Shown here: positions 7,063 through 14,383 of the stretch, piece by piece | How positions within the stretch are numbered: the first letter of the stretch is position 1 | Layout of the letters: each line of letters starts with the position of its first letter | DNA from: a bacterium | Lineage (GTDB): Bacteria; Sysuimicrobiota; Sysuimicrobiia; Sysuimicrobiales; Segetimicrobiaceae | NCBI GenBank assembly: GCA_035703895.1 | Contig: DASSXJ010000222.1 | Span: 1 to 34,727, forward strand | Direction: 5' to 3' | DNA length: 34,727 nucleotides | Made by a program: the position numbers and the translations under genes | The notes under the pieces: generated by a model | What the model was told of the DNA's origin: nothing | Seen by the model: only the letters and a program-made list of their open reading frames with translations | Database searches by the model: none

Positions 7063-7935
7063 TCACGCAGGTTCGGGCTCGCCCCCTGATTCGGTATCTT
7101 CTGGATCACCGAGGTCTACCTGATCGTCCTCCGGGCCCGACTTGATGGTCCCCTGGACTCTCCGGGCCGTGGTGAGAAAGCCCGTGTGCGCGACCATCCG
7201 GTGCGCGGGCCGCACGCTGAGGCCCTCGATGTTCCAGGGGCGCAACAGCATTTCCACGGTCTCGATCAAATCGAAGGCCCCGGTGTGTCGAAGCGCCTCC
7301 GTCGTCTGGACGACCTGAGGCACGGTGGGGACGTAGGAGCAGAAGATCCCGCCGGGGATGAGGGCCTCGACCGCGTGCCCCGCGACCCGCCACGGTTCCG
7401 GAACATCGAGGATGATCCGGTCGAGGGGCGCGTCCTCGCGCAGAATCCCGGCGTAGATGTCTTGCCGCCGGGGCACCAACGTGTCCGCGGCCCCGAGGAA
7501 CCGCCGGATGTTCTGCTCGGCGATGCGGGCGAACTCGTCGCGAACCTCGTAGCTCACGACGCGGCCCCCCGGCCCCACGGCGCGCAGGAGCGTCATCGTC
7601 AGGGCTCCGGAGCCGGTGCCGGCCTCGAGCACCCGCGCCCCGGGAAAGATGTCGGCGCCGATCAGGATCGCCCCGAGGTCCTTCGGATAGACCACCTGGG
7701 CGCCACGGGGCATCTCCAGCACAAACTCAGCGAGCGTCGGCCGGAGTACCCGGAACCGCTCGCCTCGGGTGGACACCACGGTGCCGCCGTCCTCCCGACC
7801 GAGGAGCGCATCGTGAGAGACTTTGCCGCCCCGAAGGTCGCTCGTGCCTCCCGGGCGCAGCTGAATCATGTAGCGGCGTCGCCGTCGGTCGATGAGCAGC
7901 ACCGGCTCGCCGGGCCGCAGCGGCCGGGATACCAC
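7063..7935 (-). CDS. trmI: tRNA (adenine-58-N1)-methyltransferase TrmI
   Basis: 290 residues. It methylates A58 in the T-loop of tRNA using S-adenosylmethionine. Visible: an N-terminal beta-barrel region (residues 1-70), PRGAQVVYPKDLGAI, the SAM motif VLEAGTGSGALT (102-113), EVRDEFARIAEQN, DRIILDVPEPW (catalytic-site Asp) and the C-terminal RPAHRMVAHTGFL. A roughly 30-residue acidic tail follows, longer than in most relatives. The start is GTG 7935, 12 bases after the ttuA stop. In Thermus, m1A58 promotes the thiolation of T54 by the TtuA system, so the gene order ttuB-ttuA-trmI makes functional sense. Assignment is firm. Confidence 0.9.
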   Translation of the reverse strand: MVSRPLRPGEPVLLIDRRRRRYMIQLRPGGTSDLRGGKVSHDALLGREDGGTVVSTRGERFRVLRPTLAEFVLEMPRGAQVVYPKDLGAILIGADIFPGARVLEAGTGSGALTMTLLRAVGPGGRVVSYEVRDEFARIAEQNIRRFLGAADTLVPRRQDIYAGILREDAPLDRIILDVPEPWRVAGHAVEALIPGGIFCSYVPTVPQVVQTTEALRHTGAFDLIETVEMLLRPWNIEGLSVRPAHRMVAHTGFLTTARRVQGTIKSGPEDDQVDLGDPEDTESGGEPEPA

Positions 7936-7947
7936 GTGAATAGAGCC

Positions 7948-8955
7948 CTACCCCGCGGGCGCCACGGGGTGCGCCGGCACGGGCCGCTCCTGGAACGGGG
8001 TTTCGGGAGGCGGCGCGTCACTGGGGGCCCCGGGGGCCGAATGCCGGCGGATCTGCATCCGGGCCGCCGCCCGCTCGGTCATGCGGCAGAAGGCACACAC
8101 CTCGGAGGTGGTCGGTTGTCCACAGTGCACGCACGCACGCAGGTCCGGATCATCTTGGGCTTGGACGAGGGGCCGTCCGCGTTCGAGGAACCCCCAATAG
8201 AGGCTTTGCTTCGTCCCCGGCGCGGCCCGCTCGAGCAGGTTGAGAGCCTCCTTGTACAGCAGGCTCTTTGCCCCCACGCTGTTGGGGCATTCGTCGATGA
8301 TGTAGTCGATCCCCCGGATGATCGCGTATGCCGCGGTCTCGCGCTCGGCGATCCGATAGAAGGGCTTGACCTTCTTGACGAGGGCGGGATGGGTGCTCGG
8401 AAGAACCGGCGCCTGCCGGGCCAGGTACGCGGTCTGCCAGTGCAACAGGTTCCCGAGCAGCACTGCCGCTTCGTCATCCAGGTTGTGCCCGGTGGCGACG
8501 ACGGAGAAGCCTTCGTCGAGGGCGACCTTGTTGAACAGATACCGCTTGCTCAGGCCACATGCCGAACAGCTGACCCGGCCGGTGGCCCGGGCAAAGGCTT
8601 CAACCCCCATCCCATAGTCGTGGGGAATATCCGCGATCAAAAGATCCATCTCTCGCCCGGCGGCGTACGCCTCCGCCTTCCGCTGAGACTCCCGCGAGTA
8701 GTCACCGATCCCGAGGTTGATGTAGAGGCCGGAGGTCCGGTACCCCAACCTGTGCAAGACGTCCCACAGCGCCAGGCTGTCCTTGCCTCCTGATACCACC
8801 ACCAACACCCGATCGTCCCGGGTGAACATGTGCCCGCCCTCGATCGCCCGCTCCACCTGGCGATCGATGAACTCGATGAAGTGCTCGTTGCAGAACGCGG
8901 TGTGATGCCGGCGCACTTCAACCGAGGCCTGTCCCTTGCACCTCTGACACCGCAT
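7948..8955 (-). CDS. ttuA: tRNA-5-methyluridine-54 2-sulfurtransferase TtuA
   Basis: 335 residues. A PP-loop ATPase with an iron-sulfur cluster that adenylates U/T54 of tRNA and replaces O2 with sulfur carried by TtuB. Visible: N-terminal zinc site C3, C6 and C22, H25; PP-loop SGGKDS (55-60); cluster ligands C130, C133 (SCSACG) and C223 (DECPNS), matching in number and place the three cluster cysteines of the Thermus enzyme; and a C-terminal zinc site C275, C278, C287, C290. TGHNLDDEA is the family signature. A proline-rich tail of about 40 residues is extra. The start ATG overlaps the ttuB stop (TGATG); its ribosome binding site GGAGG is made by the two last Gly codons of ttuB. The product m5s2U54 stabilises tRNA at high temperature. 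Confidence 0.92.
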   Translation of the reverse strand: MRCQRCKGQASVEVRRHHTAFCNEHFIEFIDRQVERAIEGGHMFTRDDRVLVVVSGGKDSLALWDVLHRLGYRTSGLYINLGIGDYSRESQRKAEAYAAGREMDLLIADIPHDYGMGVEAFARATGRVSCSACGLSKRYLFNKVALDEGFSVVATGHNLDDEAAVLLGNLLHWQTAYLARQAPVLPSTHPALVKKVKPFYRIAERETAAYAIIRGIDYIIDECPNSVGAKSLLYKEALNLLERAAPGTKQSLYWGFLERGRPLVQAQDDPDLRACVHCGQPTTSEVCAFCRMTERAAARMQIRRHSAPGAPSDAPPPETPFQERPVPAHPVAPAG

Positions 8956-9155
8956 CAGGCGTCGCCTCCGGACACGACCGGTCTCAGTTCGATCGTCTCG
9001 TTCTCACCCACCTGAGCATCATGCGTGAGCAACTGCGCGCCCCGGATCACCAGGACCGTTTCGGGATTGATCCCAAGTTCGATCAGCACATCGCGGACGC
9101 GCCGTCGGCCGGTGACCTCCACCTCACGCTTCTGATGGCGGATCAGCACCTTCAT
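8955..9155 (-). CDS. ttuB: Sulfur carrier protein TtuB (ThiS/MoaD fold) with a Gly-Gly-Asp-Ala C-terminus
   Basis: 66-residue ubiquitin-like protein. Ubiquitin-like sulfur carriers are adenylated and thiocarboxylated on a C-terminal Gly-Gly, then deliver sulfur to TtuA. The fold is indicated by [40 protein letters not shown] and [14 protein letters not shown]. Unusually the protein does not end at Gly-Gly: two more codons (Asp-Ala) precede the stop. Unless removed, these would block activation. The GGA GGC codons for the di-glycine also form the Shine-Dalgarno sequence of ttuA, and the extra codons provide its spacing to the ttuA ATG. The start ATG (9155) overlaps the stop of the mutase subunit gene by four bases (ATGA), so the genes are translationally coupled. 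Confidence 0.87.
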   Translation of the reverse strand: MKVLIRHQKREVEVTGRRRVRDVLIELGINPETVLVIRGAQLLTHDAQVGENETIELRPVVSGGDA

Positions 9156-9574
9156 GCGGCCACCCCGCGCGGTTTGACGTGGTCGCGCACCCAGGTCACG
9201 ATCGTTTCCAGCGAGGTCCCGGGAGTAAACACCGCGGCGATGCCCGCCGATCGCAGCCCTATGATATCCTCGTCGGGAATAATCCCGCCCGCGAACACCA
9301 CGATGTCCCCCACACCCTGCTGCCGCAGCAGATCCATGAGACGGGGCAGCAGCACGTTGTGCGCTCCTGAAAGGATGCTCAATCCGATCGCATCGACGTC
9401 CTCCTGCATGGCCGCCGAGGCGATCATCTCCGGGGTTTGGTGCAGCCCGGTGTAGATCACCTCGTAACCCGCGTCACGGAGCGCGCGTGCCACGACCTTG
9501 GCCCCACGGTCGTGGCCGTCCAGACCGGGTTTGGCGATGAGGATCCGGATTCTCGGCGTGTCCACGCCTGTCAT
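9152..9574 (-). CDS. Cobalamin-binding small subunit of an acyl-CoA (methylmalonyl-CoA) mutase
   Basis: 140 residues, the stand-alone C-terminal B12 domain of split methylmalonyl-CoA-type mutases. The base-off/His-on motif D-x-H-x-x-G is visible in [12 protein letters not shown], followed by [24 protein letters not shown], and [13 protein letters not shown] ... [11 protein letters not shown]. The catalytic subunit is encoded separately at 11,621-13,354, with two other genes in between. This gene heads the ttuB-ttuA-trmI operon and overlaps ttuB by four bases, an odd pairing of coenzyme B12 metabolism with tRNA modification. The start is ATG 9574; GTG 9565 is possible, and the ribosome binding site is weak for both. 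Confidence 0.88.
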   Translation of the reverse strand: MTGVDTPRIRILIAKPGLDGHDRGAKVVARALRDAGYEVIYTGLHQTPEMIASAAMQEDVDAIGLSILSGAHNVLLPRLMDLLRQQGVGDIVVFAGGIIPDEDIIGLRSAGIAAVFTPGTSLETIVTWVRDHVKPRGVAA

Positions 9575-9596
9575 TATCCCATAGCGAAGATGGGCG

Positions 9597-9619
9597 GGAC
9601 AAGTCGCGGGGGCTTGTCC
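9597..9619 (-). other. Hairpin between the radical SAM gene and the mutase subunit gene
   Basis: GGACAAG (9597-9603), 9-base loop, CTTGTCC (9613-9619): a perfect 7-bp stem in the 63-bp gap. No T-run follows on the minus strand, so it is a weak terminator candidate for the upstream gene or a leader structure for the operon beginning at 9574. Confidence 0.3.
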
Positions 9620-9637
9620 TGCTTGCTCTGGAGGTGA

Positions 9638-10524
9638 TCAAAAGAGCCCGACTTGCTCCGGCTCGGCGGGAGGTTGAATATACCGGGGTTGAAGTGGACC
9701 GACCCGCGCCTTCTCCTGCGCGACGATCTCCGCAATCTCGCGCACATATGCCGGCGGCGCGTACTGTCCTGGATAGAGACGGCGGTACAGCGGAAGCAGT
9801 TCTGGGTGCTGGCGAGAGAGGAACCGGTGAAACGCATCCTTCGTCACGTGGCCCAGGTACAGGACGCGATGGCCGACGAAGCTCACCCCTGCTCCCGCGG
9901 CGGCCCGGATTACCTCCGCGAGAGATTCGGGGTTGTCGGTCAGCCCGGGGAGGACGGGTGCGAGAAGCACGCCCGTGCGGATCCCGCGGTCCACCAGCAT
10001 CCGGACGGCACGGAGCCGCTGAGCGGGCGGCGCGACCGTGGGCTCGATCTCTCGGGCTCGCTGCCGGTCCATCGTCGCAATGCTTACGCATACGGTCACC
10101 CCGGCGCGCCCAGCCATCTCCGCGAGAATGTCGAGGTCACGCACGATCAGGGGGCATCGGGTCACAATGCCGACCGGAGTGCGAAAATCGCGCAGTGCCT
10201 CCAAGATGCCCCGCGTGATGCGATACCGTCCCTCAATCGCCTGATAGGGGTCGGTGGCCGTGCCGAGGGCCACTTCCTCCCGCTTCCACGTCGAGCGGCT
10301 CAGCTCGCGCCGCAGCACCACTGGGGCATTCACCTTCACGAAGATCTTGGACGACCAGCCGTCTACTCCGTCCTCATCGAGGAACCAATGAGTGCGCCGG
10401 GCATAGCAAAAGGGCACGCATGCGAGCACCCCCGGTATGGGTTGATGGACCACCGGAACGGCATCCCGGTGACCCGGTTCAGGACGGACTTCACGTCGAT
10501 CTCGGCGAACTCTTTAGCGGCCAT
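9638..10524 (-). pseudogene. Rv2578c-type radical SAM protein (spore photoproduct lyase-like), frameshifted in the CxxxCxxC motif
   Basis: Two frames make one gene. From ATG 10524 (GGGAG upstream) the first frame reads FAEIDVKSVLNRVTG, then WSINPYRGCSHACPF. The second frame continues CYARRTHWFLDEDG and runs to the stop at 9638 with family features FVKVNAP, GTATDPYQAIEGRYRITRGIL, VLLAPVLPGLTDN and SFVGHRVLYLG. The expected C-S-H-A-C-P-F-C cluster motif is split by one missing base in a T-run (A4 on the plus strand, 10408-10411). One more T restores a full protein of about 295 residues. The third cysteine belongs to the 4Fe-4S cluster of radical SAM enzymes, so neither fragment should be active alone. 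A homopolymer sequencing error, a true mutation or frameshifting are all possible. The gene is divergent from a DinB-like gene, with an SOS-type operator between. The substrate of this family is not established to my knowledge. Confidence 0.82.
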
Positions 10525-10542
10525 GGTGCTCCCATGATAGTA

Positions 10543-10556
10543 CGAACACTTGTTCG
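10543..10556. promoter_or_regulatory. SOS box (LexA/DinR-type operator) in the divergent promoter
   Basis: CGAAC-ACTT-GTTCG: both five-base arms are perfectly complementary and match the Gram-positive-type LexA operator CGAAC-N4-GTTCG. It lies in the 49-bp gap between the radical SAM start (10524) and the DinB-like start (10574), where a bound repressor could silence both genes. TACTAT just beside it on the minus strand could be a -10 box. Confidence 0.65.
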
Positions 10557-10573
10557 AGTCAATGGGGGTCTTT

Positions 10574-11614
10574 ATGAAGGCGATCGAGCTGTTCCCTTAC
10601 TGGGCGGACAACCGGGCTCACCTGATGGAGGTCGCGGCCACGCTCCGGGATGAGGATTTGGAGTTCCGCCCCGCGCCGGGGTTTCGGTCTGTGGGAGAGG
10701 TGCTGCGGCACATGGTCACGACCGAGGAGAACTGGTGGCACGGTGGGATCCACGGGAAGCCCTATGACGAATGGCGTCCCGCTGGGTGGGAGCGCTTGAC
10801 CGATGAAGAAAAGGCCGAGTACCGGCGGCAGCAGTTTCCGACGGCCGGGGCGATTCTGGAGGGGCTCCGGGCGGCGCACGCCCCCCTGGAGTCCTTTCTG
10901 AACGAGGTGGATGCCGCCGACCTGTGCGAGAAACGCCGCGCCATCTGGGGCGAGGACAATACGCTTCGGTGGATCCTCTGGCACCTTGTTGAGCACGACC
11001 AGCATCATCGCGCTCAGCTCTACTCACGCGTGCGGATGCGCGGGTACAACCCGTCCCAGATCTGGCCACGGTCCGGCGTGATGGGACGGACCCCGGCGCG
11101 CGAGTGGCGTGGAGACGAGGTGGCGATCGCCGACATCGTGCCCTTCTGGAAGCAGGTCCATGGCACGCTGCGCCGGGCCACCAGCGCCCTGACCGACGCC
11201 GATCTCACCTTTGCGCATGCGCCGGGGCGCCCGACGATCCACGACCTCATCCTCCACATGTTCATCTGGGAAGATTTTCTGATCCGCCAGAATCTGGGGA
11301 AGCAGATGGGGACGGCCAGCGGCAAGATTCAAGGGTGGTTCTGGCGATCGGATGTCTCCCAGATGGCGCGCAACGTCGGCCCCTACTTCCCCACGGTCGG
11401 CGCGCTGATCGAGGGGATGGATGCGGTCCACGCCGCCACCCGGGCGTTCGTGGATGGGCTCGCCGTGGCGGACGTCGCGAAGGCCGTAGAGACGCCGCGG
11501 GGACCGGAAACGGTGCACCACGTGCTGTGGTACGCGCGCGAGCACACCGTCCACCACCGCGCCCAGCTGTTTTTCCGGATGCGGATGGCGGGGCGGACGC
11601 CGCCGGAGATCTGA
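10574..11614 (+). CDS. Tandem DinB-like four-helix-bundle protein
   Basis: 346 residues made of two DinB/YfiT-like domains in tandem, an unusual arrangement since most members have one. DinB-like proteins (DNA-damage-inducible in Bacillus) bind a divalent metal through three histidines and include thiol-dependent transferases. Domain 1 (about 1-165): VGEVLRHMVTTEENWW and WHLVEHDQHHRAQLY. Domain 2 (about 180-346): IHDLILHMFIWEDF and WYAREHTVHHRAQLFFRMR. Each thus keeps one His in helix 2 and the His pair in H-x-x-HH-R-A-Q-L. The start is ATG 10574, with GGGGG 5 bases upstream; ATG 10562 or TTG 10550 would extend it a little, the latter into the SOS box. Its promoter region holds a strong LexA-type palindrome, supporting damage-inducible expression. 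The reaction is unknown. It converges on the mutase gene with only 6 bases between. Confidence 0.83.
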   Translation: MKAIELFPYWADNRAHLMEVAATLRDEDLEFRPAPGFRSVGEVLRHMVTTEENWWHGGIHGKPYDEWRPAGWERLTDEEKAEYRRQQFPTAGAILEGLRAAHAPLESFLNEVDAADLCEKRRAIWGEDNTLRWILWHLVEHDQHHRAQLYSRVRMRGYNPSQIWPRSGVMGRTPAREWRGDEVAIADIVPFWKQVHGTLRRATSALTDADLTFAHAPGRPTIHDLILHMFIWEDFLIRQNLGKQMGTASGKIQGWFWRSDVSQMARNVGPYFPTVGALIEGMDAVHAATRAFVDGLAVADVAKAVETPRGPETVHHVLWYAREHTVHHRAQLFFRMRMAGRTPPEI

Positions 11615-11620
11615 GCGAAG

Positions 11621-13354
11621 CTACAAGACTGCCGACTCCCGGTACTCGCCGTAGACGGCTCGGAAGACGTCGCAGATCTCGCCCAGGGTGACCCGTGCGC
11701 GAACCGCGTCTACGATCGCGGGCATCGTGTGTCCCCCCTCCGCGGTCACACGGTGGAGCGCGTCCAGCGCGCGTCGCGCGGCCGCCTGATCGCGCGTGTT
11801 ACGGACGCGCTGCAGACGCTCGATCTGGCGGCGCTCGACGGCCGGGTCGATCCGCAACAACGGGATGGGCCGCTCCTCCGAGGAGACGAACTCGTTCACC
11901 CCCACGATCACCCGCTCTTTCCGCTCGAGGGCCTGCTGGTCGCGATAGCTGCTCTCGGCGATTTCCCGCATCGGGTAGCCCCGATCGATCGCGGCCAGCA
12001 TCCCTCCCATCTCATCGATCTTGTGGATATAGGCCCCCGCCTCGGCCTCCATCCGGTCCGTCAGATGTTCGATGAAGTACGCGCCACCGAGCGGATCGAC
12101 CGTGTTTGTCACCCCGGTTTCGTGGGCAATGATCTGCTGCGTGCGAAGCGCCAGCGTGACGGCGTCCTCGGTGGGCAGCGCGTAGGTCTCGTCCATAGAG
12201 TTCGTATGGAGCGATTGCGTCCCCCCGAGCACGGCCGCGAGCGCCTGCAGCGTCGTGCGCACGACGTTGTTCATCGGCTGTTGGGCCGCCAGGCTGACGC
12301 CGGCGGTCTGTGCGTGGGTCCGCAGCGTCCACGACCGCGGGTTCTTGGCATGGAACCGGTCGCGCATGATGCGGGCCCACATCCGCCGGGCCGCCCGGAA
12401 CTTGGCGACCTCTTCGAAGAAGTCGTTATGGACGTCGAAGAAGAACGACAACCGGGGCGCGAACGCATCGACGTCCAGTCCGGCCTCACACCCCGCCTGC
12501 ACGTACGCGATTCCGTCGGCGAGGGTGAACGCCAGTTCCTGAACCGCGGTGGCCCCGGCCTCGCGGATGTGGTACCCGCTGATGCTGATCGTGTTCCAGC
12601 GCGGCACCTCGCGGGTGCAGTAGACGAGAATATCCTGGATCAGCTTCATGCTGGGTCGCGGGGGGACGATCCATTCCTTTTGCGCGATGAACTCCTTGAG
12701 CATGTCGGTTTGGCTCGTGCCGCCGATCGCCCGCGGGCTGATCCCTCGGGCCGTGGCCACCGCGACGTACATGGCGAGGAGGACGTTGGCCGGGGCGTTG
12801 ATCGTCATCGAGGTCGTCACGCGATCGAGTGGGAGATCGCGGAGGAGCAGGTCCACGTCCTCCACGGTGTCTACCGCGACGCCTTCCCGGCCCACCTCTC
12901 CCAACGCTTTGGGGTGATCGGAATCGTATCCCATCAGGGTCGGCATATCGAACGCGACCGAGAGACCGGTCTGGCCCTGGCCGAGCAAGTAATGAAATCG
13001 CGCGTTGGTGTCCTCGGCGCCGCCGTATCCCGCAAACATGCGCATCGTCCATAGACGGCTGCGGTACATCGTGGGGTAGATCCCCCGGGTGAACGGGTAG
13101 CCGCCGGGGAGCCCCAGGTCGCGGGCCTCATCGAGAAGGACCAGGTCCGCCGGGCCGTAGAGGCGGTCGACCTCGAGGCCGGAGAGGGTCGTGAATCGCC
13201 CGCTGCGTTCGGGCTGGCGCGCGAGCGTGGGGCGCAGCACAGTCTCCTCCCACGCCGCGCGCCCCGCGTCGCCCTGGGCGCGGCGCTCCGGCGGCCGCTT
13301 TCGGCCGGCGGGCTTCCGGCGGGGTGTCAGGGGCCGGCGCTTGGCTCTAGCCAC
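11621..13354 (-). CDS. Methylmalonyl-CoA-type mutase, large (catalytic) subunit without B12 domain
   Basis: 577 residues. Coenzyme-B12-dependent carbon-skeleton mutase; the likely reaction is (R)-methylmalonyl-CoA to succinyl-CoA. Visible: a basic Arg/Pro-rich N-terminal extension of about 35 residues, [15 protein letters not shown] with Y97, [22 protein letters not shown] (about 128-148), [13 protein letters not shown] with H262, [30 protein letters not shown], and [11 protein letters not shown]. The protein ends after IGVNEF-type sequence with no DxHxxG domain; that domain is the separate protein at 9,152-9,574. Position 225 is Gln (FIAQKEW) where animal and Propionibacterium enzymes have a CoA-carboxylate-binding Arg, as in many archaeal-type mutases. 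The SVAFD motif argues against 2-hydroxyisobutyryl-CoA mutase. GTG 13354 overlaps the etfA stop by 8 bases with GGAGG upstream. Confidence 0.87.
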   Translation of the reverse strand: MARAKRRPLTPRRKPAGRKRPPERRAQGDAGRAAWEETVLRPTLARQPERSGRFTTLSGLEVDRLYGPADLVLLDEARDLGLPGGYPFTRGIYPTMYRSRLWTMRMFAGYGGAEDTNARFHYLLGQGQTGLSVAFDMPTLMGYDSDHPKALGEVGREGVAVDTVEDVDLLLRDLPLDRVTTSMTINAPANVLLAMYVAVATARGISPRAIGGTSQTDMLKEFIAQKEWIVPPRPSMKLIQDILVYCTREVPRWNTISISGYHIREAGATAVQELAFTLADGIAYVQAGCEAGLDVDAFAPRLSFFFDVHNDFFEEVAKFRAARRMWARIMRDRFHAKNPRSWTLRTHAQTAGVSLAAQQPMNNVVRTTLQALAAVLGGTQSLHTNSMDETYALPTEDAVTLALRTQQIIAHETGVTNTVDPLGGAYFIEHLTDRMEAEAGAYIHKIDEMGGMLAAIDRGYPMREIAESSYRDQQALERKERVIVGVNEFVSSEERPIPLLRIDPAVERRQIERLQRVRNTRDQAAARRALDALHRVTAEGGHTMPAIVDAVRARVTLGEICDVFRAVYGEYRESAVL

Positions 13355-14345
13355 GCGAGGACCTCCGGAGCTTGCGCACTTCCTCCGTCAGGAGCGGCAG
13401 CACCTGAAAGAGATCGCCGACGACGCCGTAGGACGCGATCGAGAAGATCGGAGCCTGGGGATCCTTGTTGATCGCAACGATCCACCGCGACCCCGACATC
13501 CCAGCCAGATGCTGGGGCGCCCCTGAGATGCCGCAGGCGATGTACAGCTGTGGATTCACGGTCTTTCCCGTCTGGCCGATCTCATAGTCGTGCGGCACCC
13601 ACCCGGAGTCCACCGGAGGGCGGCTCGAGCCCACCGCGGCCCCGAGGACGCGCGCGAGCTCTTCCAGGATCGAGAAGTTTTCGGGCCCTCGAAGCCCCCG
13701 CCCGCCGGAGACGATGATATCGGCTTCGGTGAGCGGCAACGTCTCTCGCGCAATCGCCTTGACCTCGAGAACCTGCGTGCGCACCGCCGCCGGATCGAGC
13801 GTGACCGAGACGGGGAGTACCTCGGGAAGCCGCGACGAATCCGGGGCGGTGGGAGGAAAGATGTTGGGCAGGACGACAGCGATCCTGGGCCCCTCCCCGC
13901 GAAAGGCGACGCGGGCGAGCGCCTTACGCGTCATCACCGGTCGGGTCACCTCCACCTGGTCGCCGTCGATCTCGACCGCGGCACAATCGGTGACGATTCC
14001 GGCGTCCACGCGGGCGGCGAGCCGGGGGGCGAGGTCGCGGCCGGACGCGGTGCTGCCGACCAACAGCAGGAACGGCTGTTCCGTCGTCACGATGGGCTCG
14101 ATCACCGCGAGATACGCGTCGGTCGTGTACTGTCCGAGGAGGGGATCGTCGGCGACCCTGACCACGTCCGCGCCGTGGGCCCCCAGGTCCTTCGACGTCT
14201 CCTGAATCCCGGACCCCAGCGCCAGGGCTACGACCTGTCCGCCGAGTTCCTCCGCAAGGCTCCTGGCTTTGCCGAGGAGCTCGTACGTGATCTTCCGCGG
14301 CCGGCCGTCCGCATACTCCGCAAGCACCCACACGTCACGGCCCAT
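13347..14345 (-). CDS. etfA: Electron transfer flavoprotein alpha subunit
   Basis: 332 residues. It binds FAD and, with EtfB, carries electrons from acyl-CoA dehydrogenases to the quinone pool or other acceptors. The N-terminal domain starts [23 protein letters not shown]. The C-terminal FAD domain is unmistakable: [18 protein letters not shown], then [22 protein letters not shown] (about 239-260), [23 protein letters not shown] and a late [19 protein letters not shown]. It lies 38 bases after etfB and overlaps mcmA by 8 bases, and so belongs to the acyl-CoA oxidation operon. Confidence 0.95.
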   Translation of the reverse strand: MGRDVWVLAEYADGRPRKITYELLGKARSLAEELGGQVVALALGSGIQETSKDLGAHGADVVRVADDPLLGQYTTDAYLAVIEPIVTTEQPFLLLVGSTASGRDLAPRLAARVDAGIVTDCAAVEIDGDQVEVTRPVMTRKALARVAFRGEGPRIAVVLPNIFPPTAPDSSRLPEVLPVSVTLDPAAVRTQVLEVKAIARETLPLTEADIIVSGGRGLRGPENFSILEELARVLGAAVGSSRPPVDSGWVPHDYEIGQTGKTVNPQLYIACGISGAPQHLAGMSGSRWIVAINKDPQAPIFSIASYGVVGDLFQVLPLLTEEVRKLRRSSRG

Positions 14346-14383
14346 CAGTCATCCGTTGCCTTTCACAAGCGACCTGGCTCACG

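Noticed and set aside
7186-8793. 535-codon open frame on the plus strand opposite trmI and ttuA
   Set aside because: It is the antisense shadow of two strongly conserved genes in GC-rich DNA; its product is low-complexity Arg/Pro/Gly/His-rich with no recognisable domain.
9638-10453. Treating the radical SAM ORF as a complete 271-residue gene starting at 10453
   Set aside because: That start lies in the wrong frame for the conserved N-terminal motif; the first residues MVHQPIPGVLACV are an out-of-frame reading of NPYRGCSHACPF.
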